From NCBI GenBank assembly GCA_013115145.1, contig JAAPAO010000005.1, forward strand, positions 124,001 to 188,000: a stretch of 64,000 bases of DNA, in the 5' to 3' direction. This document shows, piece after piece, positions 47,239 to 58,410 of the stretch (positions are counted from its first letter, which is position 1; the number at the start of each line of letters is the position of its first letter). The notes beneath the pieces are model-generated. The model made no database searches and was not told the DNA's origin. It worked only from the letters and a program-made list of their open reading frames with translations. Source of the DNA: Perkinsus chesapeaki (lineage: Eukaryota > Perkinsozoa > Perkinsida > Perkinsidae). The position numbers and the translations under genes are program-made.

Positions 47239-48914
47239 ATGCTACTGACCACGACATGTCTATCTGCATCCTATCGATTATTATCATCAATTAGCAGCAG
47301 CAGCAACTCATGCTTCAGTATAAACCGTACGATGGCTACAGGTAGAGCTCATCCAGCTCTAGCACACGCTGTTGTTTTGTTGTCTCAGCTACTGGATTTA
47401 TCGGTCGACATCATAATCCCTTTACACGTAAACCATTGGTTGCCTTAACTACTACTTCATTACCTTTATCAAGTCGTGTAAGGGTTCGTGTCCTGTGGGA
47501 TACTGGTAGTTTAGATCTACGAAAGTTAAATAATGAGATGAAGGTTGGTTAATACTACTATAATTGTTTCTTATACTATAACAGGAGCGTGGTGCTGAGA
47601 CATGTATATCAAGTCAAGGTGGATGGCTATATGCTAATTTAGCATCATCATCATCTGCCTTTCATACCGATCATCATCCTAGTATGTCATTATTAGCATC
47701 TGTAATTATTTAACCTTTTTAGGAACTGCTGTATTCTTCCGTGATAATGCGTTAGTAACATGGTGTACATCTATAGAGGAGGATGATGGTCTTGCTGCTA
47801 TTGCTGAGGGGTTTAGGTAGTAGTCAGTAACGGTAGTCGGTGTATCCTCCTCTCTTCTACTAGACTTACTGACCCAGTTGATGAGAATGATGATCTATCA
47901 TATCTGTATAATGATGGCAAGGAAGGAGGTTCATTACCATCATCAGCTAGATGTACTACTGTATTATAGGTATATGACGTATAATAATAATGTAGGTGTA
48001 AGTGAAGAAGTTATGGCAGTAGAACAAATAGATAGAACAGCATTGACAATACAACATAGGAAAACGGGGAATAAAAAGGCCAATGCAATAGCATCGACAC
48101 GTAGACACTTACCTCCTAAGATTGATAGCAAAGTTGTTGATGGTGTAGGATGATGATGGGGGGGGGGTGTATATGTAGTAATGGGTTAGGTATTGTTAAT
48201 CACTTCACAAGATATTCAACGATCTAGCGAGTTACTTGTAGCATCACTTGCATTAGCGTCCGCTAGCAGACTTAATTTGGTAGAGGCCAAGATCGAACGT
48301 TTTTTAAAAGTAATGAAGGGGCAGTAGTAGTAGGAGGAGGAAGTGTACCAATGATAGGTTAAGCATACGGAGATGAATTCATTAGCAGCTAACCTTAGAA
48401 GTTGGCATCTTAATTCAGTATCTGATGAGATATTTAAATCAGAGAGGACTATGCATACTTTACGGTATATATACTAGTGCGCTTGTTGTTGTTGTTATTT
48501 AAATCTAAGGTATCAACTAAATCTAGGTGAGGCTGATCTACTAGATGTACCTGAAATATTATGGGAATTTGATGGGTATGTTATTGTTATTATTAGTATT
48601 GATGGTAATGGACTTTATCAGGTCAGAGAGGTTATTTGAGCAAGTTGTTAATAACTTTGACCTTAAACGACGTATTGGATTATTGAATCTACGCTTATCA
48701 TATCATTCAGACTTTATGGCTGCATTTGGTGAGCATGTTAGGCATAGGTGAGTAGTAATATACTATATTATTAATAATGATACTGTTATTCAGGCATTCT
48801 AATAGGCTGGAAAAGATAATAATAATATTAATAGCATTTGAGACTGGTTTAGCGCTATATCATGGGCCACCAGAAGGCCTCTTACAGTGGTATCAACAAC
48901 AACAACAACATTAG
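47239..48914 (+). CDS. RMND1: RMND1/RMD1 family protein (DUF155), probably mitochondrial
   Basis: Multi-exon. Exon 1 (47239-47341) encodes MLLTTTCLSASYRLLSSISS, a serine-rich, acid-free N-terminus fit for a mitochondrial presequence; exon 2 starts at 47389. The DUF155 domain follows: RVRVLWDTGSLDLRKLNNEM, TAVFFRDNALVTWCTSIEED, a middle SELLVASLALASASRLNLVE, and the diagnostic C-terminal run DLLDVPEILWEFDGSERLFE, DLKRRIGLLNLRLSYHSDFM, HRHSNRLEKIIIILIAFETG with a membrane anchor. Yeast and animal relatives are mitochondrial inner-membrane proteins needed for mitochondrial translation. It ends at 48914 after a CAA microsatellite giving a short polyQ. Boundaries of middle exons are approximate. 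Confidence 0.82.
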
Positions 48915-49831
48915 AAGCATTAACAAGGGTCGTCTATTATATAATATCACCATTCACCTCACATTACTTATCACTTCATGCTGTTCCTTTTCTTATTTTA
49001 TCGTTTTTGTATTAAGTTTGGTTATAACGTCACCACCGTTGGATGTTATTAGGCAGAAAACTATCCATTGCTTATTTGGAGGCAGAGTCATACATCTCAA
49101 TTCCGACATCACCACCATCATGGAAGGATTATTATACAGCATCAAGTATTTGTTACTGAATGACTTAGGTACTCGAATAACCGCACCACTGTTTCAAAGT
49201 GAAGTATTCTTCCTGAACCCAACACACTTATGATGTTTCCCGCAGCAGTAGGGCTGTATCGAGCTGCTTTTAGAGTAACGTTTTTGAATCGTCCGAGATA
49301 GGCTATCTCAAGTCTAGTGGTAAGGGAATGATAAGCACGATACGACAGTTGAAGTCACGACAGAGAGGTGACCCCACCATTCCCGCCAACTTAGACCCTC
49401 CCTCATTCCAAAAACGATTGTTTACGACATTGTATTAAGATGGGTTGCTAGATAGACCTCTGATGGAAATCAGAGTACTCCGGGGTTAGTGTACATTGTA
49501 CACTGTACAATCGCGGCAAATGGAATGCTGTCTGGATTACCGAGTCGGTAGTTGGACTGCTGGACGTTTTCAAGAACCCGAACATGTCTACCGAACACGA
49601 TTCAGAATCCATGTTGACTCCCAGTGCTTTCCTGTATCATCATCATTACCTCTACTGGTAGTCAACTTCATGTTGTTTATCCAACAGCTCGAAATGGCCC
49701 ACGGGTCACGGAGTTGAAACGATTTGGGCGAGCGAGATTAATATTGCGCCTTCCGTGTAGAAGTGAGGAGACGTTAATAGTAGTATTGATGATGCGTAAA
49801 TGTTGTTGTTAGGTTTGTTGTTGTTGTTTTA
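48915..49831. other. Intergenic region without supported gene
   Basis: About 0.9 kb. The stretch 49230-49480 is less AT-rich than its surroundings and resembles the GC-richer patch at 41.5-42.1 kb in texture. No coding frame or RNA could be recognised. Confidence 0.4.
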
Positions 49832-50571
49832 ATGACTAATTGCAGTACACCTAGAAGCTGTTGTTCTTCGCCTTCCTCTCCGCCTAATGAGGTTATAGCA
49901 TCACCAATAGTTAGGGTTAAGAGAACACACTCTACTGCTATAACACCTAATACTATTGATAGACATAGAGAGGCTAATAGAAAGATTAATAAGAAGGTCA
50001 TACATCACAATAATAGTAATGCATCGCCATCATCACCAATACAAAAATATTACACTGAATCATACAGTAATAAGGTAAGTTGCACCACTGTGATGGTTAT
50101 AACATGATAATGGTGTTATAGGAGAATGATGATAGTTCACCAGCTAGTACAGTATCATCACCAAGGCCTGCTGCACCATTAACAGGACAGGGCGATGATA
50201 TAGGACAAAATGATTATAATTGTCCAGTATGTTGTGAGGTATTGGTTCGGCCAGTTGATGTATGTGACTGTGGTCATCATGTATGCCGTAAACATGTTAT
50301 TGATATGATAACACATAGTCAAGGTAATGGGTTTAAATGCCCATTATGTCGTAAAGAGGTTATTATTGATAACTATAATGATATTACTGTTGATGAGGAG
50401 CTTAAAGCCATTATTAAGGCTGAAGGATTATATGATGATTCTAGAAGATCATCATGGAGATCTAGTAGGAGTGGTACACCACTACAGGAAAGGTAAGGTT
50501 AAAGCAGTATAGTTTATGTAATAAAGAATGAATCAGGTTTAATAGAGAGTTCTTTGAGGATGAAACTTTTT
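49832..50571 (+). CDS. C3HC4 RING-finger protein
   Basis: Exon 1 starts MTNCSTPRSCCSSPSSPPNE at 49832 and ends YSNK near 50073. A 47-nt intron leads to an exon with a RING: CPVCCEVLV, CDCGHHVCRKHV, then CPLCRKEV. The cysteine/histidine order gives a RING with unusually many cysteines (VCDCGHHVC). The C-terminus is S/R-rich. The frame stops in the next intron at 50496. Splicing at GAAAG|GTAAGG to the acceptor TTAATAG near 50545 adds EFFEDETF before a stop at about 50571. Unlike the RING-H2 trio at the left end it has no membrane segment, so a soluble E3 ligase is likely. Substrate unknown. Confidence 0.7.
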
Positions 50572-50649
50572 AGTTTCTCATGGAATCTGTCTATCTGTTA
50601 TAATTTATATACCGTGGTAACTCCATGCATGGTATATAATTGCATTATT

Positions 50650-51517
50650 AATAATAGTGTTGCGTAAAACAAAGGAGTGGAGGGGTGGGAGAAGATACCG
50701 AAGTAGGGTTAGTCTTAAATGAATTATTGGAGATTTATCCGACAGTCTAATGATGATAATAAACCTTATAGTAAGTAGTAGCGGTCTGATAGCTAGTGGT
50801 GACATGGTGTAAGGTACTAAAAGAAAACTAGGGTTATTAGGGAGTATAGACACATCTCGATCAACATTATATAATATAGATGAGGCAGGATATTGGCAGG
50901 CATTCTCAGACTATAGGGCTAAGTAGGCAGAGTTGGGGCTGATGGAGGGGGAAAGAAGAAGCTGGGTTTGACTAGGCGAAAGGAGTTCTTACGACGGCCA
51001 TCGAAGGCAGCATCATTGAAGGGTAGTTCACCATTGGTTATAGCACAGAGATATCCTAATGCATTCAACTTCCCGTATAGTCTAAAGGTACGTAGAGTGT
51101 ATATAGTAGGGGATAATTATAGGACATAGTAGGAATATGAGATGGAAGGGGAATACATGAAACATAGAATGAAGTTGAGAGATATTAGTGATGAAGAAAA
51201 GAGGAAAAGGGAGGTAAGGTAGTAGTGGGTAATGATAGAGTAAGGGTTATTAGGCATTGTTGGAAGCAGAGGCGAGGTTAGAGGATGAACAATTAGCTGA
51301 GATAGAAGGTGGATTTAATGTAGTACTTAAGAAGTGGATAGGGAGGGTTATAATGTGTTATTATTAGACTAGTAGAAGTGGTGGGGGTGGAGGGGCTAAG
51401 ATTAGAGTTATGGCTAAGATAGGAGTAATGCGTAGATTAAGTGCATTAACACCGCAATCAAAAACAATCGAGGAAGGGTTAGAGTTAATAATGCAAAAGA
51501 AAGGAAGAAGAGAGTAA
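50650..51517 (+). CDS. Uncharacterised basic helical protein, start uncertain
   Basis: A set of exon-like segments in consistent phases ends at 51517: LGLLGSIDTSRSTLYNIDEA, KKKLGLTRRKEFLRRPSKAA, AQRYPNAFNFPYSLK, YEMEGEYMKHRMKLRDISDE, then LLEAEARLEDEQLAEIEGGF and RVMAKIGVMRRLSALTPQSK. One intervening intron would be only 21 nt (GTTATAATGTGTTATTATTAG), which is unusual even here. It is rich in K, R and E with predicted helices. No family recognised. The 5' end could not be fixed. Confidence 0.45.
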
Positions 51518-51669
51518 TAACGGTGGGCGGGAACTATGTCGTTTACACAGTAATTGTTGAGCAGTATTCACGGAGTTGTTATGTCTCAACAACTATTATA
51601 AGCATTTAAGCTGTTATAAGCTGAGTTTTTATGCTTAACGCTTTTACGTCTATCTTCTATTACACAATA

Positions 51670-53300
51670 CTAGACAATGCTCCTACGCTTTTAGTTTTTA
51701 TCTGGATCCTATTGGACTAACTAAGGCCACCTCATCCTCTGCATCATCCACACTACACCGACAATTAAGATTCTTACATGAATCTGATCCTACTCTGATT
51801 ACCTTTATAAAGGATGTGTAATATGACTCCTTGCTATTACCATTCCCCATATCACTCGTGTAGATATGGTAATATACGTAAAGTGTGTACAAGTTCAGTG
51901 TTTGTGACAATGCCGGAGCAATCATTTATAAGGTAGTAGTAGTGGGTATGGTGTGTATAGCCTCCTGAGGTTGGTGGTGGTGTATTAGATATCAAGGAGC
52001 TTATATAAAACATCTTATTGGTTTTATACCAGATCCACCTCTAATACGTGAACCACGCTTTACTGATGGTTTAAGGTTATATACATCTAAGGCTTATCGT
52101 CATCTAGTCACGTATAGGTTCCTAGTAACTGATATATCAGAGTTAGATCTAGATGCTGAAATGGATACCTTCATTATAGCAATTGAGAATGCATTGTAAT
52201 AGTAACGGCTTTATGTACCAGTCATCGATCGGGCAATGGCAGGCGAACACATATAAATAGGATACTGGCTGAGGATGCGACAGAGGATGAGAAATTTAAT
52301 ATTGAGATAGATATTAAGGTGAATAGTGACAATGATACATCTGGTGATTGTTACTATTGCTCTAGCTTGGGATGTCCGGTCTCATAAACCTTATACGGAC
52401 AGTAACACCTATACAGATCTCAATGTATCTACAAGAGAGCCAATTAGAAGTAGGATTAGACCAGGGTAGTGTGTTAGGGTTGTGGTAGGAGTTATCTGAT
52501 GGAGAGGCATCACAGTGGGATGGAAGCAGCGCCGAGGAGGTTGGGCAGCCATCAGGCTCTTCTGAGGTATTATGCTCTGTACCATTGTATATATATACTC
52601 GGTTATAGCAGATGATAGTGCAGGATAGTAATAGACATGAAGTATCTAATGGCAATCCTTCACAGACATCATTATTGGCTAAGCAGAGGTTGGGAGATAG
52701 TGGAGCCAAGTAGTAGAGGAGGGGTCTGCTGTACTACTATACTGGGTGGTTAGGGTGGATATTAAGGGTGGACATGCTGCTGTAGAAGATGAGTTAAGGG
52801 AACAATTAACAGCAGCATTAGAGGAACAAGAGAGATTACAATCTTTGGTTATAAAGCTTACACAGTATTATTCTATCATGACTATTACCCTACTATACAA
52901 CAGCACTTGCTTTTAGGGAGCTAGAACAGTCAAGAAGACAAGAAGACAAGGCTATAGTCTTATCACCTACAGTAGAGATAGTCTATCAACTGCCTAATAA
53001 CCAGTATGATAATGTATCTGAAGTTAACTCTACAGGGAGTGAGTGATGATGCTATACTAATATAGTGTTATGGTTACCTCGGTATTAGGTTATACATCAT
53101 CATTAAATGATAATAATAATAATAATAAGCTTATAGACTTAAGCCATGAGAGGGTTATGGCTAGAGTGGTTGTTGATAGTCTTGTATCATCAATAGTTAT
53201 ATCTGTAGAAGATAACACTACAACAGCAGCATCAGCAGATGTTATAGCACAGGATATTATTGCAAATACAATAAGGAAGAGTATTAAATTAACATGTTAA
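51670..53300 (+). CDS. Uncharacterised multi-exon gene
   Basis: Exon-like segments on the plus strand: SFYLDPIGLTKATSSSASST (near 51693), HLIGFIPDPPLIREPRFTDG with AYRHLVTYRFLVTDISELDL (near 52010-52180), a helical segment AAVEDELREQLTAALEEQER (near 52780), ELEQSRRQEDKAIVLSPTVE (near 52920), and a last exon ending IRKSIKLTC at 53300. The PDPPLIREPRF block is compact and not repetitive, which supports a real gene. I do not recognise the family. Exact splice sites between 52200 and 52750 are unresolved, and two genes rather than one are possible. Confidence 0.4.
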
Positions 53301-53667
53301 TGAACTATGAAGGTGCACTATCTAATAGTCCTATTGTCATTAGTTTGTTTATTTCAGTCCAGTAGCATCACTGTTGGTAGTAGGTAGCCTTACACCATAC
53401 AATACAGCATACAACCACCTTTGTAATGCGGCCGCCGGCTGGTAGATATCATTCAGGACAGTCGCCTATTGCCTTTTGGCTACTCTACTTCTTTTTACCA
53501 CACCTATTGCAGGTGTAGACTTAACCATACTATAGTTGCCGATGTCATGCTTGACTACCATGCTATTCCGAATGCCTTATGATTGTTATTAATAATTGTA
53601 ATTGTGTTTGAGAAGAAAGGGTATTGTATAACACCTTATTATAGTTGTATATAGTAGTGACTATTAA

Positions 53668-55743
53668 ATGCCATCAGAAGTTGAGGAAGGGGATACACCC
53701 CCACCCCCACCAGCGGCAGCATCAGTAGAGGCTGCTGATACAGAAGAAGAACAACCACAGCCATCACAACAACAACAACAGGAGACTCCGTCGGATGAAG
53801 GAGCAGCAGTACAACAACAAAGTGAAGTGAAGGAGACTATAGTTAATGAGGATAATAATGAGAGTAAAGAGTCAATGAGACGTCATTCCTGTTGTTATTA
53901 TTTTGGTATAGGTCCTCAGCCACCAGCATCTTCTAGATCATCACTCAGTGCTCCTAGAAGGGGACATACACAAGAGAAGCCTAGAAGTGCTGATAGTGCA
54001 GTAGTAGTACTATAATGGATACTGTTGGTCGTATAAGCACTGTATATAGGATATTAAACCAGAAACAGCTGAAGGTAACAGTCCTAGGAGTAGTGATCAT
54101 CATCATCCTGCTACGACTACACCATCACCACCTAGTACATATAGAGGAGCTATTGTACGTGCTGATGATGTAATAGTTATACTTAATGCTATTGGAGAGT
54201 ATTACTTAGGATGATGATGATGGACATGGTGGTGATGGTAGTAGTAATGACCTCACAACAGTTGTACGTAAGGCTATTGATATGTATCAAAGTATACTAG
54301 GTGAATATGCAAGTGATACAAGGACAGCGGGACATGTAAATATAATAATAGCATCATTATCATTATTCGGATAATGTACTGTTAGACTCGTGCTGTACTT
54401 AATACATTACATAGAGCAGCTGCTGAATTGGGGTTATCTCCAAGTAAAGGGATAACTGATATTGTAATAACGGAAGAAGGCAGCCTATTTATCCTCATTC
54501 GACTATTTAGGATCAATCCTCATCTGCACTTGTATTAGCATCTATGTTACCAATAGCAGGGCCACCACCTACTGCAGATGATATGAAATATAATAGGGCT
54601 ATAGCTGATACATTCTACTTTTATACTATAAAGAATGCGTATATACCTCACGGCAATGGTGATGGTAGGTCTATGAAAAGATAGTAGTACCACCTTTACA
54701 TGTGTAGTTGTTAGTTACATTTGATATAATAGAAGCAGCTAGGCATCAATTACCATTTGCTGGTATATGGAAGATGTCAAAGGATCTCTCCTTAGTGCCT
54801 CATTTGGTAATAAACTTATATTCTATTACATAATACTATTAATAAACTATCACCATGGTACAGGTTAATAAAGAGGAAGTTTTAGAATGCTTCCGATATG
54901 CCTGTAAAGGTGATAGGTGTCTAAATGAACAACAGTTTAGAACATACTTATGTAATGTGGGTAGAATAGGTTTAAGTAGACCACCACATAATGTACCAAT
55001 AGAGGATGCTATGAAGGAATTATGCCGGTAATACAAGCCATGTACATGATATTGACAACATATATTAAAGCATTCTCTTTCTTTAGACGATATCTTATCC
55101 CTGGTTTGGATAAGATGCGTCGATTTGGTGGTGATATTGTACCTCCACTTTCAGCAAGGAAACCCTCTAAAGGTCATCAAGGGCCTTACTACTATTTAAA
55201 CTACGTAGGTGTTTCAGGTAATAAGAGAAGGCCAGCTGGACGTGTAATACGACAACAACAACAACAACAGACTAAGCCTAGCAGTCCAGTGGTATACTCC
55301 CCATCAGATAAAAGACCGTTACTGGTTAAGGCAGGGAGGGTAATGATACTCTGCTCCTCTGTTGCCTTTGTTACGTGGTAGCTGCATTCTCAGTTACGCC
55401 TACTCCAACCTCGTAAGGGTGATAATGGGGCACCTCGACTTGGTACTTAATTCCTTTAACTCGATAAACTAAGTCGCTATATATTCAGGTAATTGGCCTT
55501 TGCATTTGTTAAAGCCTGGAAGATATCATCGCCGAGGTAAGCAAGGTGATGCTAATGATGAGGATGATGTTGTTGATTTGGAAGCTTTAAATGAGAAGTA
55601 GTAGCTTTGTGCTTTATAGTCTCTATTATCATGGTATTGTCAGAGAACGGCGTATAATGGATATGTTGGATCGTAATGAAGATGCTAGAATGGATCGTGC
55701 TCTACATCGGCAAACAACTGCTCAAGAGCGAAGTGGTGCATGA
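53668..55743 (+). CDS. Uncharacterised protein, P/Q-rich N-terminus
   Basis: Starts MPSEVEEGDTPPPPPAAASV at 53668. After the low-complexity first exon, short exons carry ordered segments: RGAIVRADDVIVILNAIGEY, LTTVVRKAIDMYQSILGEYA, ALVLASMLPIAGPPPTADDM, DIIEAARHQLPFAGIWKMSK, EEVLECFRYACKGDRCLNEQ, and YLIPGLDKMRRFGGDIVPPL. The last joins end with NEKERRIMDMLDRNEDARMD and a stop at 55743. The ordered core is mainly helical. No known domain recognised. Several introns between exons are under 60 nt. Confidence 0.5.
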
Positions 55744-56086
55744 TGAACTGCTGTGTTGTGGCTGTCGTTGTTCTTCTAACTATTGGCTATAACTTGTTCT
55801 CCTCCTTTTCTTGTTCTTGTTGGCAGTAGCACTGATGATGTTTACTAGGGAATCTAGTCACACTATAATACTGACGATACTACTATCGTATAAATATATA
55901 CCGCTTATTCTGGTACTCATGCTGGATAATAATAATAATGAACATGGATAATAATAGGTGATGTAACCTACTAATGATGTTAAACCAATAACAGTTCAGA
56001 TTGTGTTAAGTACTATTTATATCTATCCAACTTGAGCCAACCAGCTATACGTCGTTCTTTAGTACGTTTTTGTATTTGATGCTGTA
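55744..56086. other. Spacer upstream of MON1
   Basis: 343 bp, AT-rich, with no coding frame. Presumably contains the MON1 promoter and 5' UTR. Confidence 0.4.
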
Positions 56087-58300
56087 ATGTCAACGTCATC
56101 GTCATCGTCATCTCAACGGGATAGTATCGAGGCAGTACCTGAGTCACCAGTCATAGACGAAGCCGCCTCAACTGGTGGTGATGTCGCTGGTGCTGCTGCA
56201 GTAAATGATAATGCCCAAGGGCCTTTATTAGCCAGTTCAGAAGAGCAGACTACACTCTCTGTAAAGACTAAACGATACGTTGATGAGAGTGCTGATGATG
56301 GACCTTTTGGGAATTGGTTCCGGAAGCATCGAATGCATGTTATAGTTTTCACATACAGCGGTAAGTCGTTAAATATATGTTTAAGCAGTAGCTGTACCAT
56401 TCCTTGTTGTTGTTAGGTAAGCCTGTTTATACAAGATATGGCTCCCCAGATGGTGTATCAGCATTCTGTGGTGCCCTAGCTGCTATAGTATCCAAGTTTG
56501 GGCAGTTTTACCATATGTCTGGAGGAGTTAGTGATGACTCTATGAGATCTATCTCGACAACTGGTGGAACACGGTAAGCATTACATCATCCATCACAATC
56601 ATTTATATCAACGTTAATGCTATGTAGGTTTGTGTTCCTAGATCGTACACCACTATGGTTGGTAGCAGTATGTAAGGGACGATCAACAACACATGGAAAA
56701 AAGCAGGCACCTTTACCTATTGTACCACTAGCTCAGCTACGGTCGATGCTTAATGCTGTATATAGGCAAGTAAGGATATTACACAAACCTGCTTCATATG
56801 TTGTTCATATGTGTTCGTTCTGCTTGATAGTTAATTACAGTACTTACATCACAAGTAGAGCGAATGTTATTGCAACGCCCTAGCTATGATGCAAGAGCTT
56901 TGCTGGGTGGAACTGAGAGTGTTCTGGAGAATATTATACGATGGAGTGAGAGAGACCTTATAACACATTGTGATGGTAAGAAGAAGGGGGCTTGAGGGTT
57001 TTATAAGACTATACCTTTCATATCGTTTAGACTTGTCATGTTTCGAACCATTACCATTATCTCGAGCTACGAGAGATAAACTGACTGATACTCTATTGGC
57101 ACTTAAACCAGCAGGATTACTATCCCCTCATTGCTTCTCCGCTATGATATTGGGTGGCCATCGAGTGGCGGGTAAGAATACCTCACCCTCACACCATACC
57201 CTGTATAAGCAACACTTACTACTTTAGCTATGGTATCGGGGCCATCAAGGTTATTGAAACCATGCGATATGCCTACATTCATAAACCTAACCATTGCATC
57301 AGGATCTCTGAGGTCTGGATCATCTTGGTAGGCCATTACCATTCTGTCATCGGTAGTAGTATTGCTGTTGGTATGTTAGGTCCCCTGTATGTTTACCAGC
57401 TGGACTTGACCGCACTTCATTTGTATATTCCTATGTCCAAAAGCTATCAGGCGATGTATTTATTGTTTTCCTATGTGCAAGTCCTGACTCTGATACATTC
57501 TATACTTGCCAAAGAGCCGCTGATCATGTATCTCGTATGCTCACTCCAGTTGGTATAGTAAAGGATGTCCAGTTAGCATCGGATACAGCACCTATTAGTA
57601 TTGCTAATGATCCAGCATTAATACAGACATTAGGCGATATACCAATGGAGGCAAGGCGATACTCTCCGGCACCTGAAGGGGTTAAGATATTGGAGAAGGT
57701 GAATAACACTGCTGCTGTTGTTGTTGTATTGTTGTGTTTGACCGTATGGTGACCTTTTTAGGTTATTCATGTTGCTATGTATCTTCCAGCATCATCTCAG
57801 CTATTCTCATCGAGGGTTGATTACGATATAAGAGGGATATCTAGAGGGCATCTAGTGAAGGAAGTATGGCATAGTCTGTCTATTGCCGGCTGTGAGATAG
57901 TGTTATTCAAGATACATATCCGTTACGGTCAGTGTGTCGAGGTTATGCGATCGAGAGAAAAATCGAGCGGCAGGATGGTAGCTGGTAAAAAGATACTTTT
58001 GCCACAACAGGTGAGCTTGACTATTGCGAGTTAGCTTCTCTTCATTTATTCAATTGACAGGTGTGTCTTTGCACAACATATGAATGTTTTCTAGTTTGGT
58101 GGACTGAGGACTTTCATATGTATTTAACCGTACCGATGGGTACCCCTACGAGTGTTATAACACATGCTTATCAATGGGTAAAGTCAGCGGAAGACTATCT
58201 TTTTTTGGATACGCAGACTCCTATATGGGGTGATAAGCCCAGTGCTACAACAACAACCAGTGGCACCAGCAGCAGCTCTTCCTCGGGCTATTACTCGTGA
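56087..58300 (+). CDS. MON1: MON1, subunit of the MON1-CCZ1 Rab7 exchange factor
   Basis: Multi-exon. Exon 1 starts MSTSSSSSSQRDSIEAVPES and ends at 56360; intron 1 is 56361-56415. The longin-fold blocks of MON1 are present: HVIVFTYSGKPVYTRYGSPD, RFVFLDRTPLWLVAVCKG, then ARALLGGTESVLENIIRWSE. The middle longin has LSRATRDKLTDTLLALKPAG. The C-terminal part has WWTEDFHMYLTVPMGTPTSV and HAYQWVKSAEDYLFLDTQTP. The complex is recruited to early endosomes and activates Rab7, driving endosome maturation and fusion with vacuole or lysosome. The first intron and following exon both start GTAAG. It ends at 58300. Confidence 0.85.
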
Positions 58301-58410
58301 CAAGAATCGTGACAGTTTCTAAATCCACCGTGTTGTGTCTAGTGTGGATTGATATACGCTTTCATTCAACTATTCTTTGCTGATAATAGGTTAATGAATG
58401 ATTATACGAC

